From Thermocatellispora tengchongensis (GTDB lineage Bacteria; Actinomycetota; Actinomycetes; Streptosporangiales; Streptosporangiaceae): a DNA stretch of 64,000 nt. How positions within the stretch are numbered: position 1 is the stretch's first letter; every line of letters begins with the position of its first letter. The position numbers were made by a program, and so were the translations under genes. This document shows, one piece after another, positions 15,955 to 23,848 of the stretch. The DNA lies in assembly GCF_014202315.1 (NCBI RefSeq), contig NZ_JACHGN010000018.1:202992-266991 (forward strand), in the 5' to 3' direction. The notes beneath the pieces were generated by a model. The model was not told the origin of the DNA. It searched no databases and saw only the letters and a list, made by a program, of their open reading frames with translations.

Positions 15955-17073
15955 CTATCCGCCCCTACCGGCCTGCGCCCATATGGCCAGCGTGCCGGCC
16001 ACCTCGGCGGGCGGCGGCAGCGCGGCGCACTCCGCGGCCAGCCGCTCCGCGCCCGCCCGGAGAGCCGGGTCCTCCACCAGCCGTCGCAGCAGCGCCGCGT
16101 CCACGTCCTCGGGACGGGCGGTGATCGCCGCGCCCTGCCGGGTCACGGCCTGCGCGTTGAGGTGGCGGGGCAGTTCGTCGGGCAGCACGAGCTGGGGGAC
16201 GCCCGCGGCGACCGCGCTCATCACGGTGCCCGCGCCGCCGTGGTGCACGAGCGCCGACGCCCCGGGCAGCAGCCGGGGCAGCGGCACCCATCCCGCCGCC
16301 TCCACGTTCGGCGGCAGCGGTTCGTACGCCTTCGCCGCCTCCGGGGGCATCGCCAGGACGACATCGGCATCGACCTGGCCGGCGGCCCGCAGGATCCGGC
16401 CCAGCCGCCCGATGCGGTCGTCCTGGGTGGAGGTGCCGCCGGTGACGACCAGGCGGGGCCGGGGAGACGGGGCCTGCCGGCAGGGGAGCACGAACCCGCC
16501 GCTGTAGGGCATGTGCCGCATGGCCAGGTCGCGCGGCTTGCCGGTGGCCAGCGCGGGCGGCACGGCGGTGACGATCCGCTCGGGCGCGCGCGCCTGTGGC
16601 GGCAGGTCGTGCCCGAACGCGCCGGCGAGCACGTCCGCGAGGTGGCCGAGCATCGAGGAGGTGTCGCAGATCTCGATGTCGTGCCGGACCGAGGGCACGC
16701 CCCGCCGGGCCGCCGCCACCGCGCCGATCGGGGTGATCTCGGAGTAGACCACCAGATCGGGCCGCCACGCCTCGGCCAGTTCCGCCAGCGGCCGGGCCAG
16801 CGTGTCGTTCAGGGCGGCGAACTTCATCCCGTGCGCGCGCAGGGCGCCCAGCCCCTGCACGTCGGGGTAGCGCCGGTGCAGTTGCTCCTCCCACTCCTCC
16901 ACGGCGAATCCGGGGAGCAGGTCGGCGACCGGCAGGCCGGCCTGCCGGACGTGTTCGGTGACCCCCGCGGTGGCGAACAACACGTCGTTGCCCGTCGTAC
17001 GGCCGGCCCAGGCGAGCGGCACCAGCGGCAGGACGTGACTGAGCACCGGATTGGCGACGAACAACATTCTCAC
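15955..17073 (-). CDS. Glycosyltransferase 1 (macrolide MGT family, GT1)
   Basis: GT-B fold NDP-sugar glycosyltransferase (372 aa) of the family that decorates macrolides and other polyketides. The N-terminus RMLFVANPVLSHVLPLVPLA and the C-terminal donor-binding motif LVHHGGAGTVMSAVAAGVPQ are typical, followed by LPDELPRHLNAQAV. The start is placed at GTG 17073, giving the family start M-R-M-L-F-V-A; ATG 17067 and TTG 17082 are alternatives. No ribosome site is seen. A TATATT hexamer lies 7 bp before the GTG, so a leaderless mRNA is possible. It is divergent from glycosyltransferase 2. It probably transfers a deoxysugar to the polyketide or to a first sugar; donor and acceptor cannot be told from sequence. 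Confidence 0.92.
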   Translation of the reverse strand: MRMLFVANPVLSHVLPLVPLAWAGRTTGNDVLFATAGVTEHVRQAGLPVADLLPGFAVEEWEEQLHRRYPDVQGLGALRAHGMKFAALNDTLARPLAELAEAWRPDLVVYSEITPIGAVAAARRGVPSVRHDIEICDTSSMLGHLADVLAGAFGHDLPPQARAPERIVTAVPPALATGKPRDLAMRHMPYSGGFVLPCRQAPSPRPRLVVTGGTSTQDDRIGRLGRILRAAGQVDADVVLAMPPEAAKAYEPLPPNVEAAGWVPLPRLLPGASALVHHGGAGTVMSAVAAGVPQLVLPDELPRHLNAQAVTRQGAAITARPEDVDAALLRRLVEDPALRAGAERLAAECAALPPPAEVAGTLAIWAQAGRGG

Positions 17074-17080
17074 GTGCGCC

Positions 17081-17086
17081 AATATA
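17081..17086 (-). promoter_or_regulatory. Possible -10 for a leaderless glycosyltransferase 1 mRNA
   Basis: TATATT on the minus strand (17086-17081) ends 7 bp before the GTG start, in an unusually AT-rich 40-bp patch. This spacing would put the transcription start at the start codon, consistent with the lack of a ribosome site. No good -35 is visible. Confidence 0.35.
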
Positions 17087-17246
17087 TTGCCGCCGGGTCC
17101 ACCGGAAAATGCGAAAAATAGGGGATTTGGCGAGTTAATTGGAAATGTGGGGTGGTCGCCGGTGCGTGCCTGTCTGTCCGCCGTATCCCGTCACGCTGCG
17201 CGACCCGGGCCCCGACCCCGTTCCCCCGGACCCCAGAGGCGCGCGG

Positions 17247-17282
17247 TAGGGGTTGACCGCCGCTCCGGCACGGGACGACGAT
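17247..17282 (+). promoter_or_regulatory. TAGGGGTT box and promoter (glycosyltransferase 2)
   Basis: TAGGGGTT (17247-17254) runs into -35 TTGACC (17253-17258). An 18-bp spacer leads to a weak -10 GACGAT (17277-17282), and the gene starts at 17311. The arrangement of box and -35 is the same as at 12081 and 27791. Confidence 0.6.
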
Positions 17283-17310
17283 CGGCGCAACGAGCCGCCG
17301 GAGGACGCCG

Positions 17311-18570
17311 ATGCGAGTGCTGTTCCTGGCGCTGCCGGCCCGCACCCACCTGTACTCGATGGTCCCCCTGGCGTGGTCCCTGCACGCGGCGGGGCACCAG
17401 GTGTGCGTGGCCAGCGCGCCCGACCTCACCGCCGAGATCACCCGTACCGGGCTCACGCCGGTCGCGATCGGCGAGACGGCCGACATCGACGCCAAGGCCC
17501 GCCGCCGTACCAGGAGCGAGGTCACCAACGCCTGGACGGCGATGGCCGAGTCCAGGCCGGAGATGCTGACGTGGGACTTCGTCCTGCCCGTCCTGGCCTA
17601 CAGCGCCCGGGTCATGCAGGAGCTCAACACGCCGCGGGCCATCGACGACCTGGTGGCCTTCGCCCGCGAATGGCGGCCCGACCTGGTCGTCTGGGATCCG
17701 CTCACCATGGCCGGGCCGATCGCCGCCCGCGTCACCGGCGCGGCGCACGCCCGGATGCTGTGGGGGATGGACCTGCTGGGCCGGATGCGCAGGATCTTCC
17801 TCGACATCGCCGCCCACCCGCTGTCGGAGTTCACCGAGGACCCGCTGGGCGAGTGGCTGCGGCGCGCGCTCAAGGCGTACGACCGCGACTTCGACGAGGA
17901 GGTCGTCGCCGGCCAGTGGACCATCGACCCCTGGCCGTCCTGGCTCGGCTTCCCGCTCGGGCTCAGGCGGGTCGCCGCGAGATACGTGCCCTACAACGGG
18001 CCGGTGCCCATCCCGCGGTGGGTGCTGCGGCCACCGGAGCGGCCCCGGGTGTGCCTGACGCTCGGGCTGTCGCAACGGGAGGTCGAGGGGGAGCACGAGG
18101 GCGCCCTGCCCGCGATGCTGGAGGCGCTGGGCGGCCTGGACGTCGAAGTGGTCGCCACGCTGAACGCCGCGCAGCTCGCGGCGGTCCCGGCGCTGCCGGG
18201 CAACGTGCGCCCGGTCGACTTCGTGCCGCTGAGCACGCTCCTGCCGGCCTGCTCGCTGATCATCCACCACGGCGGTTCCGGCACCTTCGGCAACGCGCTC
18301 GTGGCGGGGGTGCCGCAGTTCGTCGTCCCGGACGGCACCTGGGACAGCACCCTCATCGGCGCCAGGCTCGCCGAGCGCGGCGCCGGCCTGTCGGCGGGAC
18401 CGGACGAGCGCACCCCCGAGGCCCTGCGCGAACAGGTGCGCCGCATGATCGACGACCCGTCCTTCCGGGCGAACGCCGCCCTGGCCCGCGACGAGGCGCT
18501 CGCCGCGCCCTCCCTCGCGTCGGTCGCCGCCGAACTGGAGACGCTGACCTCGGCGCACCGCACCGGCTGA
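17311..18570 (+). CDS. Glycosyltransferase 2 (EryCIII/DesVII-like MGT family)
   Basis: GT-B glycosyltransferase (419 aa), longer than its divergent neighbour and close in plan to the macrolide aminosugar transferases EryCIII and DesVII. It starts MRVLFLALPARTHLYSMVPL, has the mid region WRPDLVVWDPLTMAGPIAA, and the donor site LIIHHGGSGTFGNALVAGVP with PDGTWDS following. The ATG at 17311 has GGAGGA at 5-bp spacing. Transferases of this class often need a P450-like activator (EryCII/DesVIII); none is seen in this window. It is likely the aminosugar transferase, as an inference from the sugar genes downstream. It converges with the 4-ketoreductase gene across a 79-bp gap that shows no clear terminator. 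Confidence 0.92.
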   Translation: MRVLFLALPARTHLYSMVPLAWSLHAAGHQVCVASAPDLTAEITRTGLTPVAIGETADIDAKARRRTRSEVTNAWTAMAESRPEMLTWDFVLPVLAYSARVMQELNTPRAIDDLVAFAREWRPDLVVWDPLTMAGPIAARVTGAAHARMLWGMDLLGRMRRIFLDIAAHPLSEFTEDPLGEWLRRALKAYDRDFDEEVVAGQWTIDPWPSWLGFPLGLRRVAARYVPYNGPVPIPRWVLRPPERPRVCLTLGLSQREVEGEHEGALPAMLEALGGLDVEVVATLNAAQLAAVPALPGNVRPVDFVPLSTLLPACSLIIHHGGSGTFGNALVAGVPQFVVPDGTWDSTLIGARLAERGAGLSAGPDERTPEALREQVRRMIDDPSFRANAALARDEALAAPSLASVAAELETLTSAHRTG

Positions 18571-18649
18571 GGCCCTACCGCGCCAAGGGCCCGGGGCGTA
18601 CGAGGGCCGCGCCGAGGTACCGGCCGCAAGGTCGGCAGTGTGGTGACGG

Positions 18650-19651
18650 TCAGGCGGGTCGTACGAGGGCCGAGCCGGCCATGGCGCGCACCGTCGCGGC
18701 GAGGCCGTCGTCCAGGGACACCTCCGGCCGCCACCCCGTCGCGGCCCGGAACGCCGAGGAGTCGATCGCGTAGCCGACCGAGTCGGTCGCCGCCGCCTCG
18801 GGCGGGGCCGGGACCGAGGCCACCGGCACCGGCGGCGCGCCGGTGGCCGCCGCGACCAGCTCGGCGATCCGCGTGAACAGGGCCCTGAGCGGGGTGCCCA
18901 CGCCCGTGCCGACCACCCAGTGCCGGCCGGCCAGCGCGTCGGCGTGGTCGAGCGCGGCCAGGAACGCCCGCGCCGCGTCCTCGACGTACAGCAGGTCGCG
19001 CTCGACCGTCCCGTCGTGCCACATGGTCAGCGGCTCGCCCGCCAGCGCGCGGCGGATCATCGTCGCGCACACGCCCCGGTCCGGCGCCACCGAGGCCGGG
19101 CCCTGCCCGAAGACGGTGGGCAGGCGCAGGACGACGCCCCGGAGCACGCCCTCGGCCGACGCCTGCTTCAGCGCCCGCTCGGCGCCGAGCTTGTGCCGGC
19201 CGTACACGCTGACGGGGGCGTCGGGCTCGGTGCCGTCGATCCGCCCCCCGACCGGCGCGCACACCTGCGAGGCGGACCCGGCGAACACCACCACCGGCGG
19301 CGGCCCCGCACGGCGTGCCCCGCGCAGGGCGCCGACCGTGTCGAGGAGGACGCCGAGGTTGGCCCGCTCGCCCAGGCCGTCGGACTCGGACGCCCGCCAC
19401 GTGGCCGCGCCCTCGATCCTGGCCACCAGGTGCACCACCGCGTCGGCGCCGGCGACAGCGTCGGCCACGGCGGAGGGAGAGGTCAGGTCGGCCTCGCGCA
19501 CCTCGACCTCGGCCGCGCCGGCCGGCACCGCGCTGGGCCTGCGGGCCACCGCGCGCAGCCGCACGGGACGCCGGGACAGGGCCGCCGTGACGGCCGAGCC
19601 GATGAAGCCGGAAGCGCCGAGGACGGTGACCAGCGGCCTGCGGGAATTCAC
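18650..19651 (-). CDS. NDP-hexose 4-ketoreductase
   Basis: NAD(P)-dependent extended SDR (333 aa) of the EryBIV/TylCIV/DnmV type, which reduces the C-4 ketone of a dTDP-4-keto-deoxysugar as the last pathway step. The Rossmann motif is GASGFIGSAV, and the following PVRLRAVARRPS is characteristic of this subgroup. The catalytic Tyr-Lys is in VYGRHKLGAE. The start is GTG 19651, with GAAGGGAG 7 bp upstream. Its promoter has a TAGGGGTT box merging into TTGGCG, with TATGCT 16 bp on. It is divergent from the epimerase/2,3-dehydratase pair. C-4 stereochemistry of the product cannot be read from sequence. Confidence 0.88.
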   Translation of the reverse strand: MNSRRPLVTVLGASGFIGSAVTAALSRRPVRLRAVARRPSAVPAGAAEVEVREADLTSPSAVADAVAGADAVVHLVARIEGAATWRASESDGLGERANLGVLLDTVGALRGARRAGPPPVVVFAGSASQVCAPVGGRIDGTEPDAPVSVYGRHKLGAERALKQASAEGVLRGVVLRLPTVFGQGPASVAPDRGVCATMIRRALAGEPLTMWHDGTVERDLLYVEDAARAFLAALDHADALAGRHWVVGTGVGTPLRALFTRIAELVAAATGAPPVPVASVPAPPEAAATDSVGYAIDSSAFRAATGWRPEVSLDDGLAATVRAMAGSALVRPA

Positions 19652-19699
19652 CGCGCGGCTCCCTTCGGATTAATTCGCGCAAAAAGGTTCCGCGGGCCC

Positions 19700-19750
19700 A
19701 GCATAATAGCGCCCGCCGAGCCGCCAACCCCTATTCTCGAATACCCCTAA
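19700..19750 (-). promoter_or_regulatory. Promoter with two TAGGGG boxes (4-ketoreductase)
   Basis: On the minus strand, TAGGGGTT (19733-19726) overlaps -35 TTGGCG (19727-19722), a 16-bp spacer follows, then -10 TATGCT (19705-19700). A second copy, TTAGGGGTA (19750-19742), lies 16 bp further upstream in the same orientation. The pair sits in the divergent gap and could also act on the epimerase gene. Confidence 0.65.
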
Positions 19751-19788
19751 CCTGGCCCGGACGTGCCGGATTCGGCTGGTCCGGCGGC

Positions 19789-19794
19789 TATCCT
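19789..19794 (+). promoter_or_regulatory. Possible -10 for a leaderless epimerase mRNA
   Basis: TATCCT lies 8 bp before the epimerase ATG (19803), and no ribosome site precedes the ATG. This suggests a leaderless transcript. There is no clear -35. The two TAGGGG boxes lie 40-60 bp upstream in opposite orientation. Confidence 0.35.
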
Positions 19795-19802
19795 TGCGAA
19801 TT

Positions 19803-20414
19803 ATGTGGGTAGACGAACTGGCCGTCGCGGGCGCTCTGAAGTTCACTCCGCAGCGGTTTCCCGACGAGCGCGGGGTGTTCGCCTCGCCGTTTCAGGCGCC
19901 GGTTTTCCAGGAACGCGCCGGAAAGCCGCTGTTCCCGATCGCGCAGAGCAGTCTCAGCGTCTCGCGGCGCGGCGTGGTCCGCGGCCTGCACTTCACGCTG
20001 AGCCCGCCCGGCATGGCCCGGTACGTTCACTGCCCCAGAGGGCGGGCGCTGGACATCGTCGTGGACGTGCGGCTGGGCTCGCCCACGTTCGGCGCGTACG
20101 ACTCGGTGCTGCTCGACGACGCCTTCCGCGCCGTCTACCTGCCGGTCGGCGTGGCGCACGCCTTCGTGTCGCTGGAGGACGACACCGTGATGTCCTACCT
20201 GATCTCGCTGAGCTACTCGCCGGAGCACGAGCACTCCCTGTCGGTCTTCGATCCCGCCATCGGGGTGGACCTCCCCGGCGACATCGACCCCATCATGTCC
20301 GCCAGGGACCGCGACGCGATGACGCTGGAGCAGGCGCGCGAGCGCGGGCTGCTCCCCGACTACGCCACCTGCCAGAAGCTGGAACTGGCGCTGTCGGCGG
20401 GCGCGGCCCGATGA
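19803..20414 (+). CDS. dTDP-4-keto-6-deoxyhexose 3,5-/5-epimerase
   Basis: Cupin-fold epimerase (203 aa) of the RfbC/EryBVII/DnmU family, converting a D-configured 4-keto sugar into the L-series by epimerisation at C-5 (and/or C-3). Family motifs are FPDERGVFASPF, QSSLSVSRRGVVRGLHFT, the catalytic-His segment RGLHF, GRALDIVVDVRLGSPTFG and LPVGVAHAFVSLEDD. The ATG at 19803 is preferred; a TTG nine bases upstream is the only alternative. It overlaps the following 2,3-dehydratase gene by ATGA. Its presence points to an L-sugar. Confidence 0.93.
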   Translation: MWVDELAVAGALKFTPQRFPDERGVFASPFQAPVFQERAGKPLFPIAQSSLSVSRRGVVRGLHFTLSPPGMARYVHCPRGRALDIVVDVRLGSPTFGAYDSVLLDDAFRAVYLPVGVAHAFVSLEDDTVMSYLISLSYSPEHEHSLSVFDPAIGVDLPGDIDPIMSARDRDAMTLEQARERGLLPDYATCQKLELALSAGAAR

Positions 20415-21835
20415 CCACCGCACCGCCGTGGGCGGACGGCCTCGCCCGCCGGATCGCCGAGTCGGCGCTCGCCTGGGAGAGCGGGCCGGCCGAGGTGGAC
20501 GCGTTCCGCGCCTGGTTCGCCGAACGCGCGCGGACCTCCGCGGCGCTCGTCCGGCGGGTGCCGCTGGACTCCCTCACGGGCTGGCAAAACGGGGCCGACG
20601 TCATCCGGCACGCCAGCGGCCGGTTCTTCACCATCGAGGGGCTGGACATCCACGTACGCGACCGGCCGGTCCCCCACTGGCGCCAGCCGATCATCAACCA
20701 GCCCGAGATCGGCATCCTCGGCATTCTGGTCAAGGAGTTCGACGGGGTCATGCACTGCCTGATGCAGGCCAAGGTCGAGCCCGGCAACAGCAACGGGCTG
20801 CAGCTCTCGCCCACGGTGCAGGCCACCCGCAGCAACTACACCCGGGTGCACGGCGGCCGGCAGGTGCCCTATCTCGACTACTTCCGCGACCTTTCGGGAT
20901 CGCGGGTCATCGCCGACGTGCGCCAGTCGGAGCAGGGGTCGGCGTTCTACCAGAAGCGCAACCGCAACATGATCGTCGAGACCACCGACGACGTCGAGGT
21001 GCTCGACGGCTTCCGGTGGATGACGCTCGGCCAGATGCATCGCGTGCTCGCCCTCGACGACCTGGTCAACATGGACGCCCGCACGGTCATGTCGTGCCTG
21101 CCGTTCGCGACCAGCGACCCGGCCGGGCGCGAGGAGGGCGACGGCTTCCGCGCGGCGCTGCTGCGCTCCTGCGACGGCACCAGCCCCGCCCTGCACCGGC
21201 TCGGCGAGATCCTGAGCTGGGTGACCGACGCCAGGACCAGGATCGACGTCAGCACCTCCCTCATCCCGCTGCGCGAGGTGAGCGGCTGGCGGCGCACCGA
21301 GGAGCGGATCTCGCACGAGACCGGCCTGTTCTTCAGCGTGATCGGCGTCGATGTCGAGGCGACCGGCCGCGAGGTCGCGCACTGGACGCAGCCGATGATC
21401 GAGCCCCACGGCACCGGCCTGGTGGCGTTCCTGTGCCGGCGGATCGACGGCGTGCTGCACGTGCTGGTGCAGGCCCAGGTCGAGGCGGGGTACGTCGATG
21501 TGATCGAGCTGGCCCCGACCGTGCAGTGCACGCCCGACAACTACTCCTGCCTGCCGGCCGACGCCCGTCCGCCGTTCCTGGACGAGGTGCTGCTGGCCCG
21601 CCCGGAACAGATCCGGTTCACCGCCGTCCTGTCGGAGGAGGGCGGCCGGTTCTTCCACGCCCGCAACCGCTACACGATCATCGAGGTGGAGCCGGACGCC
21701 GACCTGGCCCACCCCAACTACCGCTGGGTCACCATGGCTCAGCTCGCCGACCTGCTGCGGCACAGCCACTACCTCAACGTGCAGGCCCGCAGCCTGGTCG
21801 CCTGCCTGCACAGCCTGACGAGCGCCCGGGACTGA
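20411..21835 (+). CDS. NDP-hexose 2,3-dehydratase
   Basis: Enzyme (474 aa) of the EvaA/TylCVI/DnmT family that removes the C-2 hydroxyl of dTDP-4-keto-6-deoxyglucose, giving the 3,4-diketo-2,6-dideoxy intermediate. The protein is an internal duplication. Each half (roughly 1-225 and 226-474) has the same signatures: SGRFFTIEGLDIHV / TGLFFSVIGVDVEA, HWRQPIINQPEIG / HWTQPMIEPHGTG, LMQAKVEPG / LVQAQVEAG and LSPTVQAT / LAPTVQCT. The start overlaps the epimerase stop as ATGA. The stop codon sits in the loop of a strong hairpin. This step defines the product as a 2,6-dideoxy or 2,3,6-trideoxy sugar. Confidence 0.95.
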   Translation: MTTAPPWADGLARRIAESALAWESGPAEVDAFRAWFAERARTSAALVRRVPLDSLTGWQNGADVIRHASGRFFTIEGLDIHVRDRPVPHWRQPIINQPEIGILGILVKEFDGVMHCLMQAKVEPGNSNGLQLSPTVQATRSNYTRVHGGRQVPYLDYFRDLSGSRVIADVRQSEQGSAFYQKRNRNMIVETTDDVEVLDGFRWMTLGQMHRVLALDDLVNMDARTVMSCLPFATSDPAGREEGDGFRAALLRSCDGTSPALHRLGEILSWVTDARTRIDVSTSLIPLREVSGWRRTEERISHETGLFFSVIGVDVEATGREVAHWTQPMIEPHGTGLVAFLCRRIDGVLHVLVQAQVEAGYVDVIELAPTVQCTPDNYSCLPADARPPFLDEVLLARPEQIRFTAVLSEEGGRFFHARNRYTIIEVEPDADLAHPNYRWVTMAQLADLLRHSHYLNVQARSLVACLHSLTSARD

Positions 21836-21850
21836 CCCCGTCCCGGGCGC
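21822..21850. terminator. Bidirectional hairpin terminator between convergent genes
   Basis: Perfect 11-bp inverted repeat, gcgcccgggac (21822-21832) and gtcccgggcgc (21840-21850), with a 7-nt loop that contains the TGA stop of the 2,3-dehydratase. It ends 15 bp before the stop of the convergent aminotransferase gene, so it can serve both. There is no T-tract, as is common in actinomycetes. Confidence 0.75.
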
Positions 21851-21865
21851 CCGTCCCGCGCGGGC

Positions 21866-22975
21866 TCACAGGGCGGCCAGCACCTCGCGTACGGCGAGGA
21901 TCACCTTCTCCTGGGTGTCCAGCGGCAGCGCCGGGTACATCGGCAGCGAGAAGATCTCCTCCGCCAGCCGCTCGGTCGTCGGCAGCGACCCCTTCTCGTA
22001 GCCGAGGTGCGCGAAGCCCGTCATCGTGTGCACCGGCCAGGGGTAGCTGATGTTCAGGAAGATGTCGTACGCCTTCAGCGCCTCGATGATGTCGTCACGG
22101 CGCGGGTGGCGCACCACGTACACGTAGTAGACGTGCTCGTTGCCGGGCGCGGTGGCCGGGAGCGTCAGCTCGGTGTCGCCGAGCCCCTCCTCGTACCGGC
22201 GGGCGACCGCGCGGCGGCCCTCCACGTACGCGTCCAGCCGGGTGAGCTTGCGCCGCAGGATCTCGGCCTGCACCTCGTCCAGGCGGCTGTTGTGGCCGGG
22301 GGTCGCCACGACGTAGTAGCGCTCCTCCATGCCGTAGTAGCGCAGCCGGCGCAGGTTGCGGGCCACCTCGTCGTCGGAGGTCACCACCGCGCCGCCGTCG
22401 CCGTACGCGCCCAGGACCTTGGTCGGGTAGAACGAGTACGCCGCCGCGTGGCCCATCGTGCCGGCCGGCTCGCCGTGGTGGCGGGCGGCGTGCGCCTGGG
22501 CGCAGTCCTCCAGGATCACCAGGTCGTGCTGCGCGGCCAGGGCCCGCAGCGGCGCCATGTCCACGCACTGGCCGTACAGGTGGACCGGCAGCAGGCAGCG
22601 CGTCCGCTCGGTGATCAGGTCCTTCACCTGGGCGACGTCCATCAGGTAGTGGTCGGGGTCCACGTCGGCGAACACGGGGACCGCCCCCACGGCGTCGATC
22701 GCGACCACGGTGGGCGCGGCCGTGTTGGAGACCGTGATCACCTCGTCGCCGGGGCCGACGCCGAGCGCCTGGAGCGCGAGCTTGATGGCGTTGGTGCCGT
22801 TGTCCACGCCGACGCAGTGGGCCGCGCCGTGGTAGGCGGCGAACTCCTCCTCGAACCCGCGGACGCTCTCGCCGAGGATCAGCCGGCCGGACTCGAACAC
22901 CTTCTCCACGGCGGCCAGCAGGTCGGCCCGTTCCTTCTCGTACTCGGGCAGGTAGTCCCAGACTCGTGTGGTCAT
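21866..22975 (-). CDS. NDP-hexose 3-aminotransferase (DegT/DnrJ/EryC1 family)
   Basis: PLP-dependent sugar aminotransferase (369 aa) closest in pattern to EvaB/DnmJ, which transaminate the C-3 ketone after 2-deoxygenation. Motifs include [54 protein letters not shown] and the PLP lysine in [14 protein letters not shown], then [13 protein letters not shown]. The start ATG 22975 has GAGAGGGA ten bases upstream; earlier in-frame starts would add a non-homologous Cys-rich leader. It has its own promoter with a TTAGGGGTT box, although it follows the thioesterase gene by only 108 bp. With the 2,3-dehydratase it implies a 3-amino-2,3,6-trideoxyhexose. Confidence 0.94.
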   Translation of the reverse strand: MTTRVWDYLPEYEKERADLLAAVEKVFESGRLILGESVRGFEEEFAAYHGAAHCVGVDNGTNAIKLALQALGVGPGDEVITVSNTAAPTVVAIDAVGAVPVFADVDPDHYLMDVAQVKDLITERTRCLLPVHLYGQCVDMAPLRALAAQHDLVILEDCAQAHAARHHGEPAGTMGHAAAYSFYPTKVLGAYGDGGAVVTSDDEVARNLRRLRYYGMEERYYVVATPGHNSRLDEVQAEILRRKLTRLDAYVEGRRAVARRYEEGLGDTELTLPATAPGNEHVYYVYVVRHPRRDDIIEALKAYDIFLNISYPWPVHTMTGFAHLGYEKGSLPTTERLAEEIFSLPMYPALPLDTQEKVILAVREVLAAL

Positions 22976-23019
22976 GCGGGCGGTGTCCCTCTCGGTCTCG
23001 TCCACGATCTGCCAGGCAC

Positions 23020-23055
23020 AGCACACTGCGCGACGCCGGGCCGGACAACCCCTAA
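23020..23055 (-). promoter_or_regulatory. TAGGGGTT box and promoter (aminotransferase)
   Basis: On the minus strand TTAGGGGTT (23055-23047) runs into TTGTCC (23048-23043), with TGTGCT (23025-23020) 17 bp on. An AGGGGG run one helical turn (11 bp) further upstream could be a second half-site. Confidence 0.55.
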
Positions 23056-23083
23056 CGGCCCCCTGACCGGCCCGGGGACGCGG

Positions 23084-23848
23084 CTACGCCATGGGATGGC
23101 CGGGTACGACGCGCTCGGCGATGACCCGCAGCACCTCGCGCGAGTGGTCGCTCAGGTAGAAGTGGCCGCCGGGGAAGACCCGGACGTCGAAGCCGCCCGT
23201 GGTGTGCCCGCGCCACGCCTCCGCCTCGGCCACGGTCACCTTCGGGTCGCGGTCGCCCAGGATCGCGGTGATCGGGCAGGCCAGCGGGGGCCCCGGCCGG
23301 TAGGCGTAGGTCTCCGAGGCGCGGTAGTCGGCCCGGATCGCCGGCAGCACCATGCGCAGGACGTCCTCGTCCTCCAGCAGCCGCGAGTCGGTGCCCCGCA
23401 GCCGCGCCACATCGCGCAACAGCTCCTCGTCGCCCAGCTCGTGCACCCGCTCCTCGCGCGTGGTCGAGGGCGCGCGCCGGCCCGAGGCGAAGAGCCACGC
23501 GAGCGGGGCCCCGTGGTCGCGCTCCAGCCGGAGGGCGACCTCGAAGGCCAGCGTCGCGCCCATGCTGTGCCCGAACAGCGCGAGCGGCAGGTCGAGCAGC
23601 GGCGCGAGCACCCGGGCGACCTGGTCGGCCAGCTCCGGGATGGTCTCCACGCACGGCTCCGAGCGCCGGTCCTGCCGCCCCGGGTACTGCACCGACAAGA
23701 CGTCCACGGCCGGCGCGAGCGCCTGGGAGACCGGCCGGAAGAACGGCGCCGAACCGCCCGCGTGCGGCAGGCACACCAGCCGGACGGACGCCCCCGGCGC
23801 GGGGGTGTAGCGGCGGACCCACAGATCCGAGTCGAGCCGAACGGTCAT
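23084..23848 (-). CDS. Type II thioesterase
   Basis: Discrete alpha/beta-hydrolase thioesterase (254 aa) of the type II class (TylO/PikAV/RifR-like) that removes stalled or wrong acyl groups from PKS carrier domains. It has LVCLPHAGGSAPFFRPV near the N-terminus, the nucleophile in ALFGHSMGATLAFE, the acid in AILGDRDPKV and the catalytic His in FPGGHFYLSDH. The ATG at 23848 overlaps the 4,6-dehydratase stop as ATGA, so the two are coupled. It is not the chain-releasing domain: no C-terminal TE is visible in the PKS part shown. Confidence 0.93.
   Translation of the reverse strand: MTVRLDSDLWVRRYTPAPGASVRLVCLPHAGGSAPFFRPVSQALAPAVDVLSVQYPGRQDRRSEPCVETIPELADQVARVLAPLLDLPLALFGHSMGATLAFEVALRLERDHGAPLAWLFASGRRAPSTTREERVHELGDEELLRDVARLRGTDSRLLEDEDVLRMVLPAIRADYRASETYAYRPGPPLACPITAILGDRDPKVTVAEAEAWRGHTTGGFDVRVFPGGHFYLSDHSREVLRVIAERVVPGHPMA

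Noticed and set aside
15919..15958. TTAGGGGG and ATAGGGGG stretches before the exporter ATPase
   Set aside because: They match the TAGGGG core but not the TT that forms the -35 in the six boxes. They sit about 200 bp from the start and have no aligned promoter, so they were not counted as members of the box set.
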